The notes under the pieces were generated by a model. It had not been told where the DNA came from. It did no database searches and saw only the letters and a program-made list of their open reading frames with translations. Below are positions 1 to 6,925 of a stretch of DNA of 23,302 bases, piece by piece. Both the position numbers and the translations under genes were made by a program. Each line of letters begins with the position of its first letter. The stretch's first letter is position 1. The DNA is taken from positions 1 to 23,302 of IMG/VR virus record IMGVR_UViG_3300044641_006060; one strand, given 5' to 3'. This DNA comes from a virus.

Positions 1-77
1 TTTATTTCATTTTCAATTGGATAGTCACGGTACTCAATACCGAAATTCTGACAAATATATACAACAGTATCCTTCAT
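1..77 (-). CDS. Unknown protein, N-terminal part only
   Basis: A minus-strand reading frame starts with ATG at 77-75 and runs open off the left edge. The 25 visible residues begin MKDTVVYICQNFGIEYRDYP. No domain can be recognised from this fragment. The gene is divergent from the gene at 114, with only 36 nt between the two starts. Its upstream side does not carry its own correctly oriented ATATTTAT octamer, so how it is transcribed is unclear. The call rests on the clean start and the absence of a plus-strand alternative here. Confidence 0.5.
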   Translation of the reverse strand, partial: MKDTVVYICQNFGIEYRDYPIENEI

Positions 78-100
78 TATTAAGTTAAATGAATTGTCTA

Positions 101-108
101 ATATTTAT
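101..108 (+). promoter_or_regulatory. ATATTTAT start-proximal promoter-like octamer
   Basis: Exact ATATTTAT ending 5 nt before the ATG at 114. The same octamer recurs before nine other start codons. It resembles the Bacteroidetes -7 box TAnnTTTG with the final G changed to A. At this distance transcription would begin at or close to the start codon. The promoter role is inferred. Confidence 0.6.
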
Positions 109-113
109 CTTAT

Positions 114-488
114 ATGAAAATAATCATAACAGAAGAACAACTTGATCTAATCAACGAAACCTATAGAAGAGATCGTTTTGATGCTGAGTATGCGGATGAA
201 TACCCAAAGTATAAGAAGTTATTTTTAAAGACAATATCTAAAGATGTTAAAGGTTGGGGTGAATGGCCAGGATCAATTTATCTAATGAATGAAAAAGGAG
301 AACCTTTATTTGTGTATAGAAGACCATCTAAAACCGTATATTACGATTATTCAATAGATAAAGAAATGGAAGAATACATTCCTTATCACATCGTCTCAAG
401 ACACTTGAAAAACGCAGTTTACGATTATTTTAAAGGGTTGTTTCCTGATCTTGAAATAAAAGAGGTAAATGGGGCTAATATTGTATAG
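114..488 (+). CDS. Tagged hypothetical protein (MKIII family), 124 aa
   Basis: First of three tandem genes whose products share an N-terminus. This one begins MKIIITEEQLDLINE and is then followed by TYRRD. The tag contains a hydrophobic strand, an acidic/Gln turn and an amphipathic segment ending in LINE. That resembles a T4-type capsid-targeting sequence with an [LI]xxE cleavage site (inference). The body, residues 16-124, is charged and rich in aromatic residues (WGEWPG, VYYDY), soluble, with no transmembrane segment or domain I can name. The next gene starts 2 nt after the stop, so the three genes are probably one operon driven by the octamer at 101. A virion-internal protein is my best guess; enzymatic function is unknown. 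Confidence 0.8.
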   Translation: MKIIITEEQLDLINETYRRDRFDAEYADEYPKYKKLFLKTISKDVKGWGEWPGSIYLMNEKGEPLFVYRRPSKTVYYDYSIDKEMEEYIPYHIVSRHLKNAVYDYFKGLFPDLEIKEVNGANIV

Positions 489-490
489 TT

Positions 491-1045
491 ATGAAAATAA
501 TAATATCTGATAACCAATATAGTCTTTTAAAAGAATCGGTTGCCATTAAAAACATTGAGGGAATTAAAAAGTATTGGAGAAACCAACAAAAAAAAGGCGA
601 ACAAATTAGATTTAATAAGGAAGACTTAGATTTTTGGGGTATTACTACTAGACAGGAAAAATATTATGCTCAAGCCGCATTTCGAGAATTAGTTGGGGAT
701 GACGCATTTACTAAAAAATTTATTAAAACATTAATTGGTAAACCACTTTCAACAAAAGACTTTAGTGAAAAAATTGTTGGTGGATATGATTTCGAGTGGG
801 TAATCACCGATATGGAATATAGAGATTATGATTTTTATTTATATGGAAAAACATTACCGGGAGGAACTGTTACTCTTATGGATGGTAGACACTTATCTTT
901 AAATGAAGCAATAAAAGATGAAGATTTAGGTTGGGAAATAGAACAGGAAATTAAAGAACTTGTTTTAGATTGTATGGATGAAATAGTTTTACCGGTAACA
1001 GGAAATGAAATAATATCAATAGGTTTAAAAATATCTCAAGAATGA
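491..1045 (+). CDS. Tagged hypothetical protein (MKIII family), 184 aa
   Basis: Second gene of the tagged triplet. The product starts MKIIISDNQYSLLKE, matching the pattern of its neighbours at protein level although the codons differ. That argues for selection on the peptide. After the tag comes IKKYWRNQQKKGEQIRF. The WxNQQKK(R)GE segment recurs in the next protein and suggests these two share a small domain. The rest is acidic with alternating hydrophobic residues and no recognisable catalytic motif. It overlaps the next gene by 4 nt (ATGA), indicating translational coupling. The family is unknown to me; an internal virion protein is inferred only from the tag. Confidence 0.8.
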   Translation: MKIIISDNQYSLLKESVAIKNIEGIKKYWRNQQKKGEQIRFNKEDLDFWGITTRQEKYYAQAAFRELVGDDAFTKKFIKTLIGKPLSTKDFSEKIVGGYDFEWVITDMEYRDYDFYLYGKTLPGGTVTLMDGRHLSLNEAIKDEDLGWEIEQEIKELVLDCMDEIVLPVTGNEIISIGLKISQE

Positions 1046-1629
1046 AAATAATAATTACAGAAAAACAATATAACAAACTAACTGAAGACAAACTTCAGAA
1101 ACTTTGTTATACAGTTTGGAACCAACAAAAAAAGAGAGGTGAAGAACCTCATATTGATGATATAATATACGACATTACAGATATTAGAAAAAACTCAAAC
1201 GAAGACTTTCAAATCATCAGACCCATTTGGTATAGATACAACGGTGGATTCAATAACTTATTTGAAAAACTTAAAAATGAAATTGACGAAAAAATATTTG
1301 ATCTAACAAGTGATTGGGGTAATCTTGATACAAGAGTCCAAGTTATTGATGTAAGTCAGTTTGGTAGATTAGGTGAAGATTATGGTGTGGACATATTTGT
1401 GAATATTGACGAACAAGGAACCATGGATTTCCAAATGTTTGAAGAAGGGACTGATAACGAAATTCAAGTTAACGATACAATTGAGGCCGCTTACTTTGAA
1501 GCTCAATCCAATTATGAAAGTAGTGATCTTCTTGGGTACTTAAGAGGAGAAGTTTATAGTCTTTTTTATGAAAAATTAGAAAAATACGGAATCCCAATTG
1601 ATGTGGATGTTGATCTAAAAGAATTTTAA
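1042..1629 (+). CDS. Tagged hypothetical protein (MKIII family), 195 aa
   Basis: Third gene of the triplet, with start ATG overlapping the previous stop. The product begins MKIIITEKQYNKLTE, again a [LI]xE-ending tag, followed by a helix containing WNQQKKRGEEPH, shared with the upstream protein. The remainder is acidic (RLGEDYGVDIFVNIDEQG) and ends in DVDVDLKEF. No transmembrane segment, signal peptide or known catalytic motif is visible. The gene ends just before an ATATTTAT site that precedes the next gene, so this is the end of a three-gene unit. Function unknown. Confidence 0.8.
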   Translation: MKIIITEKQYNKLTEDKLQKLCYTVWNQQKKRGEEPHIDDIIYDITDIRKNSNEDFQIIRPIWYRYNGGFNNLFEKLKNEIDEKIFDLTSDWGNLDTRVQVIDVSQFGRLGEDYGVDIFVNIDEQGTMDFQMFEEGTDNEIQVNDTIEAAYFEAQSNYESSDLLGYLRGEVYSLFYEKLEKYGIPIDVDVDLKEF

Positions 1630-1633
1630 CTAT

Positions 1634-1641
1634 ATATTTAT
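1634..1641 (+). promoter_or_regulatory. ATATTTAT promoter-like octamer
   Basis: Exact octamer in the 19-nt gap between the stop at 1629 and the ATG at 1649, leaving 7 nt to the start codon. It is the same element as at 101 and 2201. Confidence 0.55.
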
Positions 1642-1648
1642 TATCACT

Positions 1649-1885
1649 ATGGGACCAATCGAAAAAAAAATCTTAGAATTATCAAAAACAGAAGGACTTT
1701 CTGAAGAAACTTTAATGGTTTTAACTATTTTGAAAAATCAAGTTAAAGAAAATGAAAAAAGAATAGTTAATGAAGCTTATCAGAAAGGTTACCATGATAA
1801 AGAGATGAGTCGCAGACCAACATTTAACTACTTTGAAACTAAGTATAAAACTTTCTTGACAAATTTCAGGGTTGGTCAATTGTAA
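1649..1885 (+). CDS. Hypothetical protein, 78 aa
   Basis: A small, charged, probably helical protein starting MGPIEKKILELSKTEGLSEE. The N-terminal half reads as an amphipathic helix (LMVLTILKNQVKENEKRI). It is followed by AYQKGYHDKEM and a segment ending in FRVGQL. No domain is recognised. It has its own ATATTTAT element 7 nt upstream and overlaps the promoter region of the SAP gene at its 3' end. The start is supported by the octamer spacing. Confidence 0.7.
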   Translation: MGPIEKKILELSKTEGLSEETLMVLTILKNQVKENEKRIVNEAYQKGYHDKEMSRRPTFNYFETKYKTFLTNFRVGQL

Positions 1886-1902
1886 AATTTTTCGTATCTT
1901 TG
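1872..1902 (+). promoter_or_regulatory. Bacteroidetes-type promoter (TTG, 20 nt, TATCTTTG)
   Basis: TTG at 1872-1874 and TATCTTTG at 1895-1902 are 20 nt apart, fitting the Bacteroidetes -33/-7 layout. The box ends 4 nt before the ATG at 1907, so the transcript would be leaderless or nearly so. The -33 element lies inside the upstream coding region. Confidence 0.65.
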
Positions 1903-1906
1903 TGAT

Positions 1907-2191
1907 ATGGAAGACTTAAACAAACTTGAATTACCCGAAATTAAATCACTATGTAAACAATATGGTATTGGTGTTGTTGGTGATAAAAAATCTTTAATTA
2001 AAAAACTAAAATACTTTTTGGATCCTGTTGAAGATGTGTTGAATACACACCCTGGTAGAAAACTACCTAAGGATAAGAAAATTGTCGGTGTAAAAGTTAC
2101 TAAACAAGAAGATATCAATTCAATCCTCAAGAAAAAAGGACAGTTTTTGTATTATTCTTTGGGTTATCATTACTATATGGTGACAGAATAA
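1907..2191 (+). CDS. SAP-domain protein, 94 aa
   Basis: Residues about 4-38 (LNKLELPEIKSLCKQYGIGV followed by GDKKSLIKKLKYFL) fit the SAP fold. This is two helices separated by a turn with the G-xK-x2LI-x2L pattern, a small motif usually binding DNA or RNA. The remaining residues hold a basic stretch (HPGRKLPKDKKIVGVKV) and a short tail without a known domain. The gene has its own host-type promoter with TATCTTTG 4 nt before the ATG, unlike the octamer-driven neighbours. It may therefore be expressed earlier. A role in DNA handling or transcription is plausible but inferred. Confidence 0.75.
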   Translation: MEDLNKLELPEIKSLCKQYGIGVVGDKKSLIKKLKYFLDPVEDVLNTHPGRKLPKDKKIVGVKVTKQEDINSILKKKGQFLYYSLGYHYYMVTE

Positions 2192-2200
2192 AAAACTTAG

Positions 2201-2208
2201 ATATTTAT
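2201..2208 (+). promoter_or_regulatory. ATATTTAT promoter-like octamer
   Basis: Exact octamer 14 nt before the ATG at 2223, in the 31-nt gap after the SAP gene. It probably drives the two-gene unit 2223-3894. Confidence 0.55.
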
Positions 2209-2222
2209 TAAATAAAATTGAT

Positions 2223-2657
2223 ATGAAAAAACAAATACTCGAAGAACTTAATGATATTAAGTATCTTTTTAATTACAATAGAGGAAAAGTAATTTCTGAA
2301 CAAGAACAGTTCGAAGCTGAAGAGATTGATTTTGAAGAAATTGATATTAATGATGAAGATGATGACGAAGACATTAATTATTTGAAAGGTGAATTTAATG
2401 AGGAATATTCTGAATCATACGAAGAAATGGATGTGGATTATTATGATGATGATATGGAAGTTGATGAAGAAATAATTGAAGATAAAGGAGTAGAGGTTCC
2501 TGTTAAACCTGGTATTAAAACACCTACTAAACCAAAAAAACCGGGTACACCATATAGTCCAAAACCAGGACCAAAACCTGATCCTAAGGCTAAAAAAAGA
2601 AAAGGTGATATGCCGAATTGGTTAACTTTTGATGAACTTGGAATTGATTTTGAATAA
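2223..2657 (+). CDS. Acidic protein with Pro/Lys-rich C-terminus, 144 aa
   Basis: The protein has three parts. Residues 1-27 (MKKQILEELNDIKYLFNYNR, then GKVISEQ) form a helical N-terminus with a possible ISE cleavage site. Residues 28-88 are extremely acidic (DINDEDDDED, DVDYYDDDMEVDEEIIED). Residues 94-127 are a basic Pro/Lys linker (KPGIKTPTKPKKPGTPYSPK). A short hydrophobic end (NWLTFDELGIDF) follows. Such charge-segregated low-complexity proteins occur among phage scaffold or internal head proteins, but the assignment is not proven. The next gene starts one base after the stop, so the two are co-transcribed and probably work together. Confidence 0.75.
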   Translation: MKKQILEELNDIKYLFNYNRGKVISEQEQFEAEEIDFEEIDINDEDDDEDINYLKGEFNEEYSESYEEMDVDYYDDDMEVDEEIIEDKGVEVPVKPGIKTPTKPKKPGTPYSPKPGPKPDPKAKKRKGDMPNWLTFDELGIDFE

Positions 2658-2658
2658 T

Positions 2659-3894
2659 ATGAAAAACATTAGAAAAAAATTATACACGGAAGGTATTTCC
2701 AAAAAAGACTTATTAAGGATTATGGAAGCCCCAATCGACTACGAAGGACCTGAAAGAATGGCCGGAGATGTTGAGAGAAAGATTACAGGAAAACAAACCC
2801 CTTATCACAATTTTCCTGCTATGCCGGAAATGGATAGAGACTTCGTTGAGTTAATCTCATCAAAAAGATTTAAAGACTCGGTTGAAAAGGTTAGAATGGC
2901 AATGGGAGATACAAGAACCATTCAAGGAGGAAACGCTCTTATGCAATTGATGATGACTGTTGGACAAGCAATGCAAAGACTTGTTATGATTCAGTCTCAA
3001 AATAAAGAAGAACTTGAAGCTCTTGCAGTAAAACTTGTTAAAGATGAGATGGGTATTCCTGAAGGGGCGATGCAATTTGATGCTCAACTTGTTATGCAAC
3101 CTATGGGTGCTGCGGAAGGTATGAAAACTGAAGCTGAAATGCCAAGTGAAGAGGAAGTTGAGGAACTAATGGGTGACATGGAGAATTTCAACTTAGAAAG
3201 AGCAAAAAGAAGAATGATCAATTCACTTATCCAAGGAGCCGCGTTCAAGGGAGGACATATGTATAACCTTGTAAGAAGAGAGATTAATGATATGAATCCA
3301 CAATTAATGAACCTTTATGCGGTTACTCAAGCTTTGATGGAACATGCTTATTGGATCTTCCCTGATATGGAAGGAATGGCCGGTGGTGGCGGTGGTCAAA
3401 TGGGTCAGTCTGAATTTGATCCTGAAACAGATCCACCAACAGTGAAGGCAAGAGCGGTTACATTTCCATTACTTGTTCACGAATTAGTTAAAGGAGTTTA
3501 CGAAGTCTTTGGAACACACGGACTTCCTGACGACCCAAGACAAGCTGAAATGGTATTAAATGCTGAAGATTCATTACCCTCTGAGATTTGGGACTCTCGT
3601 TTAGGACCAATATTCTGGGAGAAGTTTGTGGCAACATACCCTATGGAATTGTTTGATGATGATATGAAACACATCCAACACTACTTATTTATGAGATTCT
3701 CATCGTTAAGTGCCGAAGAGTTCATGAGAGTTGCTAAAATGATTCTAAGTGGAGATCCTAAAGGACAACAGTTCATTCAAAGAATGGTTGACGATATTGT
3801 TAGGGAACTAAAAGAACAAGAATATAAAGACGCCATGGGCGACGAAGATGATGATAACTACGATGATGTAGATCTAAGTGATTTGGGACTTTAA
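2659..3894 (+). CDS. Putative structural/virion protein, 411 aa
   Basis: I chose the ATG at 2659, one base after the previous stop. The frame is open ten codons further upstream, but that part overlaps the preceding gene. The product begins MKNIRKKLYTEGISKKDLLR and contains two early [LI]xE-like sites (LYTE, RIME) similar to those of the tagged proteins. Residues 60-150 and 180-220 are helical and rich in Met, Gln and Glu. A Gly-rich loop (GMAGGGGGQMGQ) sits near residue 245, and the C-terminus is acidic (DEDDDNYDDVDLSDL). It has no catalytic motif or transmembrane segment. A prohead core or other capsid-associated protein fits composition and context; a head-completion or unrelated function cannot be excluded. 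Confidence 0.75.
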   Translation: MKNIRKKLYTEGISKKDLLRIMEAPIDYEGPERMAGDVERKITGKQTPYHNFPAMPEMDRDFVELISSKRFKDSVEKVRMAMGDTRTIQGGNALMQLMMTVGQAMQRLVMIQSQNKEELEALAVKLVKDEMGIPEGAMQFDAQLVMQPMGAAEGMKTEAEMPSEEEVEELMGDMENFNLERAKRRMINSLIQGAAFKGGHMYNLVRREINDMNPQLMNLYAVTQALMEHAYWIFPDMEGMAGGGGGQMGQSEFDPETDPPTVKARAVTFPLLVHELVKGVYEVFGTHGLPDDPRQAEMVLNAEDSLPSEIWDSRLGPIFWEKFVATYPMELFDDDMKHIQHYLFMRFSSLSAEEFMRVAKMILSGDPKGQQFIQRMVDDIVRELKEQEYKDAMGDEDDDNYDDVDLSDLGL

Positions 3895-3913
3895 TAAGTC
3901 CCATTTCTTTTTT
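3885..3913 (+). terminator. Rho-independent terminator
   Basis: A 7-bp perfect stem, GGGACTT (3885-3891) with AAGTCCC (3896-3902), has loop TAAT and is followed by a T-rich tract to 3913. The loop contains the stop codon TAA (3892-3894) of the upstream gene, so the 5' arm is coding. Confidence 0.8.
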
Positions 3914-3944
3914 ATAAGGAATATTTTTCCTATAATTATTAAAA

Positions 3945-4250
3945 ATGTTAGATATGAAAAATATTGATTGTGAAATATACATTAAACAACTAATTTCTTT
4001 TTTTGAAAGTAATCCAGGTGATTTAATGGAACTAATTGGTGATGTGCAAAAAGAAGAGTTCTATTCTAAATTAAGAGAAAAATCAGAAAAAAATGTTGAT
4101 GATGGTTTAGATCATATCTTAACTAGACAACAAATGATTGACATTGTTATAGAATTAAAACTACCTGAACTATTTGATAAAGAAAATCCTAAGTCAGTTG
4201 TTGAAGGATATGTTCAAAAAACAAAGTGGGGAAAAATTATTTTAAATTAA
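3945..4250 (+). CDS. Hypothetical protein, 101 aa
   Basis: Starts MLDMKNIDCEIYIKQLISFF; the Met at codon 4 (3954) is an alternative start. It is a small, mostly helical, mixed-charge protein (DLMELIGDVQKEEFYSKLRE, LTRQQMIDIVIELKLPELF) without a recognised domain, signal peptide or membrane segment. It stands alone between a terminator and a host-type promoter. Its own upstream region has a small inverted repeat (AGGAA/TTCCT near 3917-3931) and an AT-rich stretch but no clear promoter match. Confidence 0.65.
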   Translation: MLDMKNIDCEIYIKQLISFFESNPGDLMELIGDVQKEEFYSKLREKSEKNVDDGLDHILTRQQMIDIVIELKLPELFDKENPKSVVEGYVQKTKWGKIILN

Positions 4251-4252
4251 AG

Positions 4253-4282
4253 TTGGTATTTATTGAAATATTATTATCTTTG
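4253..4282 (+). promoter_or_regulatory. Bacteroidetes-type promoter (TTG, 19 nt, TATCTTTG)
   Basis: TTG at 4253-4255 and TATCTTTG at 4275-4282 are separated by 19 nt. It is one of the best full matches in the window to the Bacteroidetes -33/-7 consensus. A 23-nt leader precedes the ATG at 4306. A near-octamer (GTATTTAT) lies in the spacer. Confidence 0.75.
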
Positions 4283-4305
4283 TAAGGTGATAAACGAGAA
4301 ACAAA

Positions 4306-4419
4306 ATGAAAACTATTGAAATAACGATACAAGAGATCTGGCAAGCAACCAGACCTATCGTGCAAAAAAGTAAGAAATCATATACTCGTAAAGTCAAACA
4401 CAAAAACAAAGAAAAATAA
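4306..4419 (+). CDS. Small basic peptide, 37 aa
   Basis: A short frame downstream of the strong host-type promoter encodes MKTIEITIQEIWQATRPIVQ followed by a very basic tail (KKSKKSYTRKVKHKNKEK region). It ends 6 nt before the DUF932 start, so the two are one transcript. The strongly basic C-terminus suggests nucleic-acid or acidic-protein binding, or a small early host-takeover peptide. This is inference. The frame is short, but its promoter, spacing and composition favour a real gene. Confidence 0.55.
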   Translation: MKTIEITIQEIWQATRPIVQKSKKSYTRKVKHKNKEK

Positions 4420-4425
4420 TAAACT

Positions 4426-5184
4426 ATGATATACACACCAGAACTAATCAAATCAATTGCACCGGCAGTATTCGCTACATCACCATCTTCTAAAATGACG
4501 AACAAGTATGAGTTCGTACCAACCAACGAAGTAATGGAGATCTTCGACCGTGAAGGATGGAAACTGTCATCAGTAAAACAAACAGGTAGAGGAATTCATT
4601 CAATGCACGAATTGAAATACCGAAACAGCGAACTACCAAAAGTTGGAGACACAGTTGTTGAGGCAATCGTTAGAAACTCTCACGACGGATCGGCAACATT
4701 CTCAATGGGAGCAGGGTTATTCCGATTGGTATGTTCAAACGGACTTACAGTTCCTACATCAGTTGCAGAGAAATTCTCAATTCGACACAATCACTTTTCA
4801 TTCGACGATGTTCGAGGTTTAGCTGAGGACTTTTCTAAGAAACTTCCAAGAATTGAAGAATCTGTTACTCGAATGATGGAAAAGGAGTTGACTGAGAAAG
4901 AAAAACTTCGTTTGATCAAAGAAGCGGTTAAGATTCGTTGGTCAGTTGGAAATGGACCTGAGTCTATTGACATCACAGACCTTCTAACACCGTTTCGACC
5001 TGAGGATGAGGGAAGTGATCTTTGGACTGTCTTTAATGTAATCCAAGAGAAAATGACTCGAGGTGGATTCACTTACAAAAGCCCAAGAGGACGACAAACA
5101 ACACTTCGTGGGATTAAGAGTATCCAAGCTACGAATCGTTTAAACACTAAACTTTGGGAAGCAGCAGAATTGATGTTGGTTTAA
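4426..5184 (+). CDS. DUF932 family phage protein, 252 aa
   Basis: Matches the DUF932 family (phage/plasmid-type protein) by the segments YEFVPTNEVMEIFDREGW, an HDGSATFSMGAGLFRLVCSN block near residues 90-108, and the following basic RHNH segment. The family is common in large phages and plasmids; its biochemical role is not established. The length is typical. The 37-aa gene upstream shares its host-type promoter, and a GC-stem terminator follows directly, so this is a compact two-gene unit. Codons end in C or use CGA more often than in neighbouring genes, compatible with high expression or a different origin. Confidence 0.75.
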   Translation: MIYTPELIKSIAPAVFATSPSSKMTNKYEFVPTNEVMEIFDREGWKLSSVKQTGRGIHSMHELKYRNSELPKVGDTVVEAIVRNSHDGSATFSMGAGLFRLVCSNGLTVPTSVAEKFSIRHNHFSFDDVRGLAEDFSKKLPRIEESVTRMMEKELTEKEKLRLIKEAVKIRWSVGNGPESIDITDLLTPFRPEDEGSDLWTVFNVIQEKMTRGGFTYKSPRGRQTTLRGIKSIQATNRLNTKLWEAAELMLV

Positions 5185-5190
5185 AACTAC

Positions 5191-5212
5191 GGGGGTGAAA
5201 TGCCCCCTTTTT
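5191..5212 (+). terminator. Rho-independent terminator after DUF932
   Basis: GGGGG (5191-5195) pairs with CCCCC (5203-5207) around a 7-nt loop and is followed by TTTTT. It lies 6 nt after the DUF932 stop. It also shows that the in-frame ATG at 5200 inside the hairpin is not the start of the next gene. Confidence 0.8.
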
Positions 5213-5217
5213 GTATT

Positions 5218-5562
5218 ATGGAAATATTTAGACACGAAGAAAAATTTTTAGAGAACCTATCCAAGATCAGTGATCAGTTCTTTTCTATGGTTTTGATTAC
5301 AGACGGACACGGGTTATCACCATCAGAATTAAAAACTAAACCAAAGTTTACTGAGTTTTTTTCTGATTCGGTACAGTATTCTGATGGAACAAGTCATTTA
5401 GATTCTATATATGTCTTCGATGATGACATTTACATATATTTATCAAAGAGTGATCCTACAATCTCTTCTTTTTCTTGTAAAATTTATTATCCTATAAGAA
5501 AGAAAAAAGATGTAGAGTTCTTTATATTAAACTTAAAAAAAATGAAAAAAAATGGAAATTAG
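5218..5562 (+). CDS. Hypothetical protein, 114 aa
   Basis: The frame is open from 5200, but that ATG lies inside the terminator hairpin, so I choose ATG 5218. The product starts MEIFRHEEKFLENLSKISDQ. It is a small soluble protein with a hydrophobic core (FFSMVLITDGHG), Ser/Asp-rich middle and lysine-rich C-terminus (KMKKNGN). No family is recognised. It overlaps the thioredoxin gene by 11 nt, so translation is likely coupled to it. It could be a partner of the redox pair, but nothing in the sequence proves it. Confidence 0.65.
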   Translation: MEIFRHEEKFLENLSKISDQFFSMVLITDGHGLSPSELKTKPKFTEFFSDSVQYSDGTSHLDSIYVFDDDIYIYLSKSDPTISSFSCKIYYPIRKKKDVEFFILNLKKMKKNGN

Positions 5563-5866
5563 TAGTGTTGAATTACAACAAAAAATTAACGGAGGAGAAA
5601 AGTTGATGGTTGAATTTTGGGCTGAATGGTGTGGTCCATGTAAAATGATGAAACCAATCTTTGAAAAAGTTGCATCTACAAACCAATCAGATGTTAAGAT
5701 GTATACATTGAATATTGATAATAATCGTGAGGTTGCAATGTCTTTAGGTATCAGAAGTATTCCTACAGTAAAAATGTTTAATGCTGGACAAGTGGTTGAA
5801 ACTAAAATTGGTTTATTGAGTGAGAATCAAATAAACGAACTAGTAACAGAATTGATCAATGGATAA
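5552..5866 (+). CDS. trxA: Thioredoxin
   Basis: Full-length thioredoxin (104 aa; the family is about 105). The active site WCGPCK is at residues 26-31 and the cis-proline motif SIPT at 69-72, followed by a final beta strand and helix. All core features needed for dithiol-disulfide exchange are present. Known phage thioredoxins supply electrons to ribonucleotide reductase or act as polymerase processivity factors; neither partner lies in this window. It overlaps the upstream gene by 11 nt and the glutaredoxin-like gene by 8 nt. The three genes thus form one coupled unit ending at the palindromic terminator at 6152. Confidence 0.92.
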   Translation: MEISSVELQQKINGGEKLMVEFWAEWCGPCKMMKPIFEKVASTNQSDVKMYTLNIDNNREVAMSLGIRSIPTVKMFNAGQVVETKIGLLSENQINELVTELING

Positions 5867-6146
5867 GTTGGCAGTGCTTTTCACAATGAAGAGTTGTCCT
5901 CATTGTCAAGATTTTAAAAAAATGTTAGATGAGGCAGAATTAGATTATCTCGAAAGAGACATCTATGAATATGAAGAAGAATATGAAATGTTTATCGAAG
6001 CAACAGGAAACGAGTTTGTACCGGCATTCATGTTAATTGAGAATCCTGAAAGTGAAGAACCCATTACAGGTTTGTATGCTCCTGATCGAGACTTTGAAGA
6101 TATGGATCAAGGATTGAATATAATTAAAGAGTTCTACGAAAGATAA
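5859..6146 (+). CDS. Glutaredoxin-like protein
   Basis: A 95-aa thioredoxin-fold protein with CPHC at residues 13-16 after the first beta strand (LAVLFTMKS) and a VP pair at 54-55 in the position of the glutaredoxin TVP cis-proline. CPHC replaces the usual CPYC of glutaredoxin. A very acidic helix (YEYEEEYEMF) follows the second strand. It is probably a dithiol reductase working with the adjacent thioredoxin, for example for ribonucleotide reductase. The start overlaps the thioredoxin end by 8 nt. Assignment to glutaredoxin rather than a generic thioredoxin-fold oxidoreductase rests on length and motif. Confidence 0.85.
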   Translation: MDKLAVLFTMKSCPHCQDFKKMLDEAELDYLERDIYEYEEEYEMFIEATGNEFVPAFMLIENPESEEPITGLYAPDRDFEDMDQGLNIIKEFYER

Positions 6147-6151
6147 ATAAA

Positions 6152-6177
6152 AAAACCCCTCGATATCGAGGGGTTTT
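6152..6177. terminator. Bidirectional terminator, 26-bp perfect palindrome
   Basis: AAAACCCCTCGAT followed by its exact reverse complement, with A and T tracts on both sides. It lies between convergent genes (glutaredoxin on + and the minus-strand gene ending at 6181) and can act in both directions. Confidence 0.9.
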
Positions 6178-6180
6178 CTT

Positions 6181-6876
6181 TTATAGTAATATTATGTCTT
6201 TTAGTCTATCTTGAACCAAGTATGGTTTGTTTAATGTCTGATCGGTTATATCTTTTGTAAAATCGTAGTTAGATAGTCTTTCTTTAAACTCAGTAAGGTC
6301 CATATCAAAACAATCTAAAACAAGACTCTCAATGGTTTTCTTAGGAACTTGAGAATCGCACAGTACTTTAATTCTATAATCCTCATCTTCATTAAGTTCA
6401 TTTGAGTAATGAAAGTATATTTTATCAACACCTAACAAAGAGTACATTTGATTAAAGATATAGTGGGAGTAATATATAATTCCTCTTCCACACCCTAAAC
6501 TGTGACCATAAGGAAACTCTGATGAAATGTTTATTTCTGAAATGGGATCAAACTCATTAACATATAAAGATTTATTAACTTTGATCCATGCTCTTGGAAA
6601 ATCTGTAATTTCTTGATCATACTTAATAATGTCAATAATGTTTAGATCTTCTTTTTTGAGTGAACTGAATAATTCTTTGTTTGATTCTATAAACTCTGTT
6701 TTCAGATCGTTCAAAGTTAAAACATCTTTACTTGTTGTTTGACCGTTAACAACTACAAAGGTTTCAAAATCTGTAACTTGGATAATTGTATTTTCTTTTT
6801 TGTTGAATTTTGACAGGATGTAGTCTGCGAATAGATTCACAAAATACCGTCTTGTGTTTTTTTCTAATTTTCTCAT
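6181..6876 (-). CDS. Possible shortened S-adenosylmethionine synthetase-like protein, 231 aa
   Basis: Two parts resemble MetK by layout. Residues 34-60 (VTDFETFVVVNGQTTSKDVL) match the ET-V-VVxGxxTTS pattern of the MetK N-terminal domain. Residues around 128-190 (RGIIYYSHYIFNQMYSLLGV onwards, through KTIESLVLDCFDMDLTEF) match the MetK C-terminal order RSAAY-ARYIA, a strand, an IxV strand, and a helix ending in FD(L). Real MetK is about 380-400 aa. The central domain and the GHPDK and GxFxxGGPxGD motifs are not visible, so catalytic activity is doubtful. It may be a regulatory or divergent homologue. The gene is the last of the minus-strand island; a weak octamer variant CTATTTAT lies about 40 nt upstream. 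The gene is certain, the relation moderate. Confidence 0.45.
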   Translation of the reverse strand: MRKLEKNTRRYFVNLFADYILSKFNKKENTIIQVTDFETFVVVNGQTTSKDVLTLNDLKTEFIESNKELFSSLKKEDLNIIDIIKYDQEITDFPRAWIKVNKSLYVNEFDPISEINISSEFPYGHSLGCGRGIIYYSHYIFNQMYSLLGVDKIYFHYSNELNEDEDYRIKVLCDSQVPKKTIESLVLDCFDMDLTEFKERLSNYDFTKDITDQTLNKPYLVQDRLKDIILL

Positions 6877-6925
6877 ATTATTGGTTTTTATAATGTATAT
6901 GAGAAATAAAAGAAACTATAAATAG

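Noticed and set aside
101-108. Octamer as a T4-type late promoter TATAAATA
   Set aside because: Similar only to the complementary strand; in the direction of transcription it reads ATATTTAT, closer to the Bacteroidetes TAnnTTTG box.
5200-5217. ATG at 5200 as start of the 114-aa gene
   Set aside because: It lies inside the terminator hairpin of DUF932.
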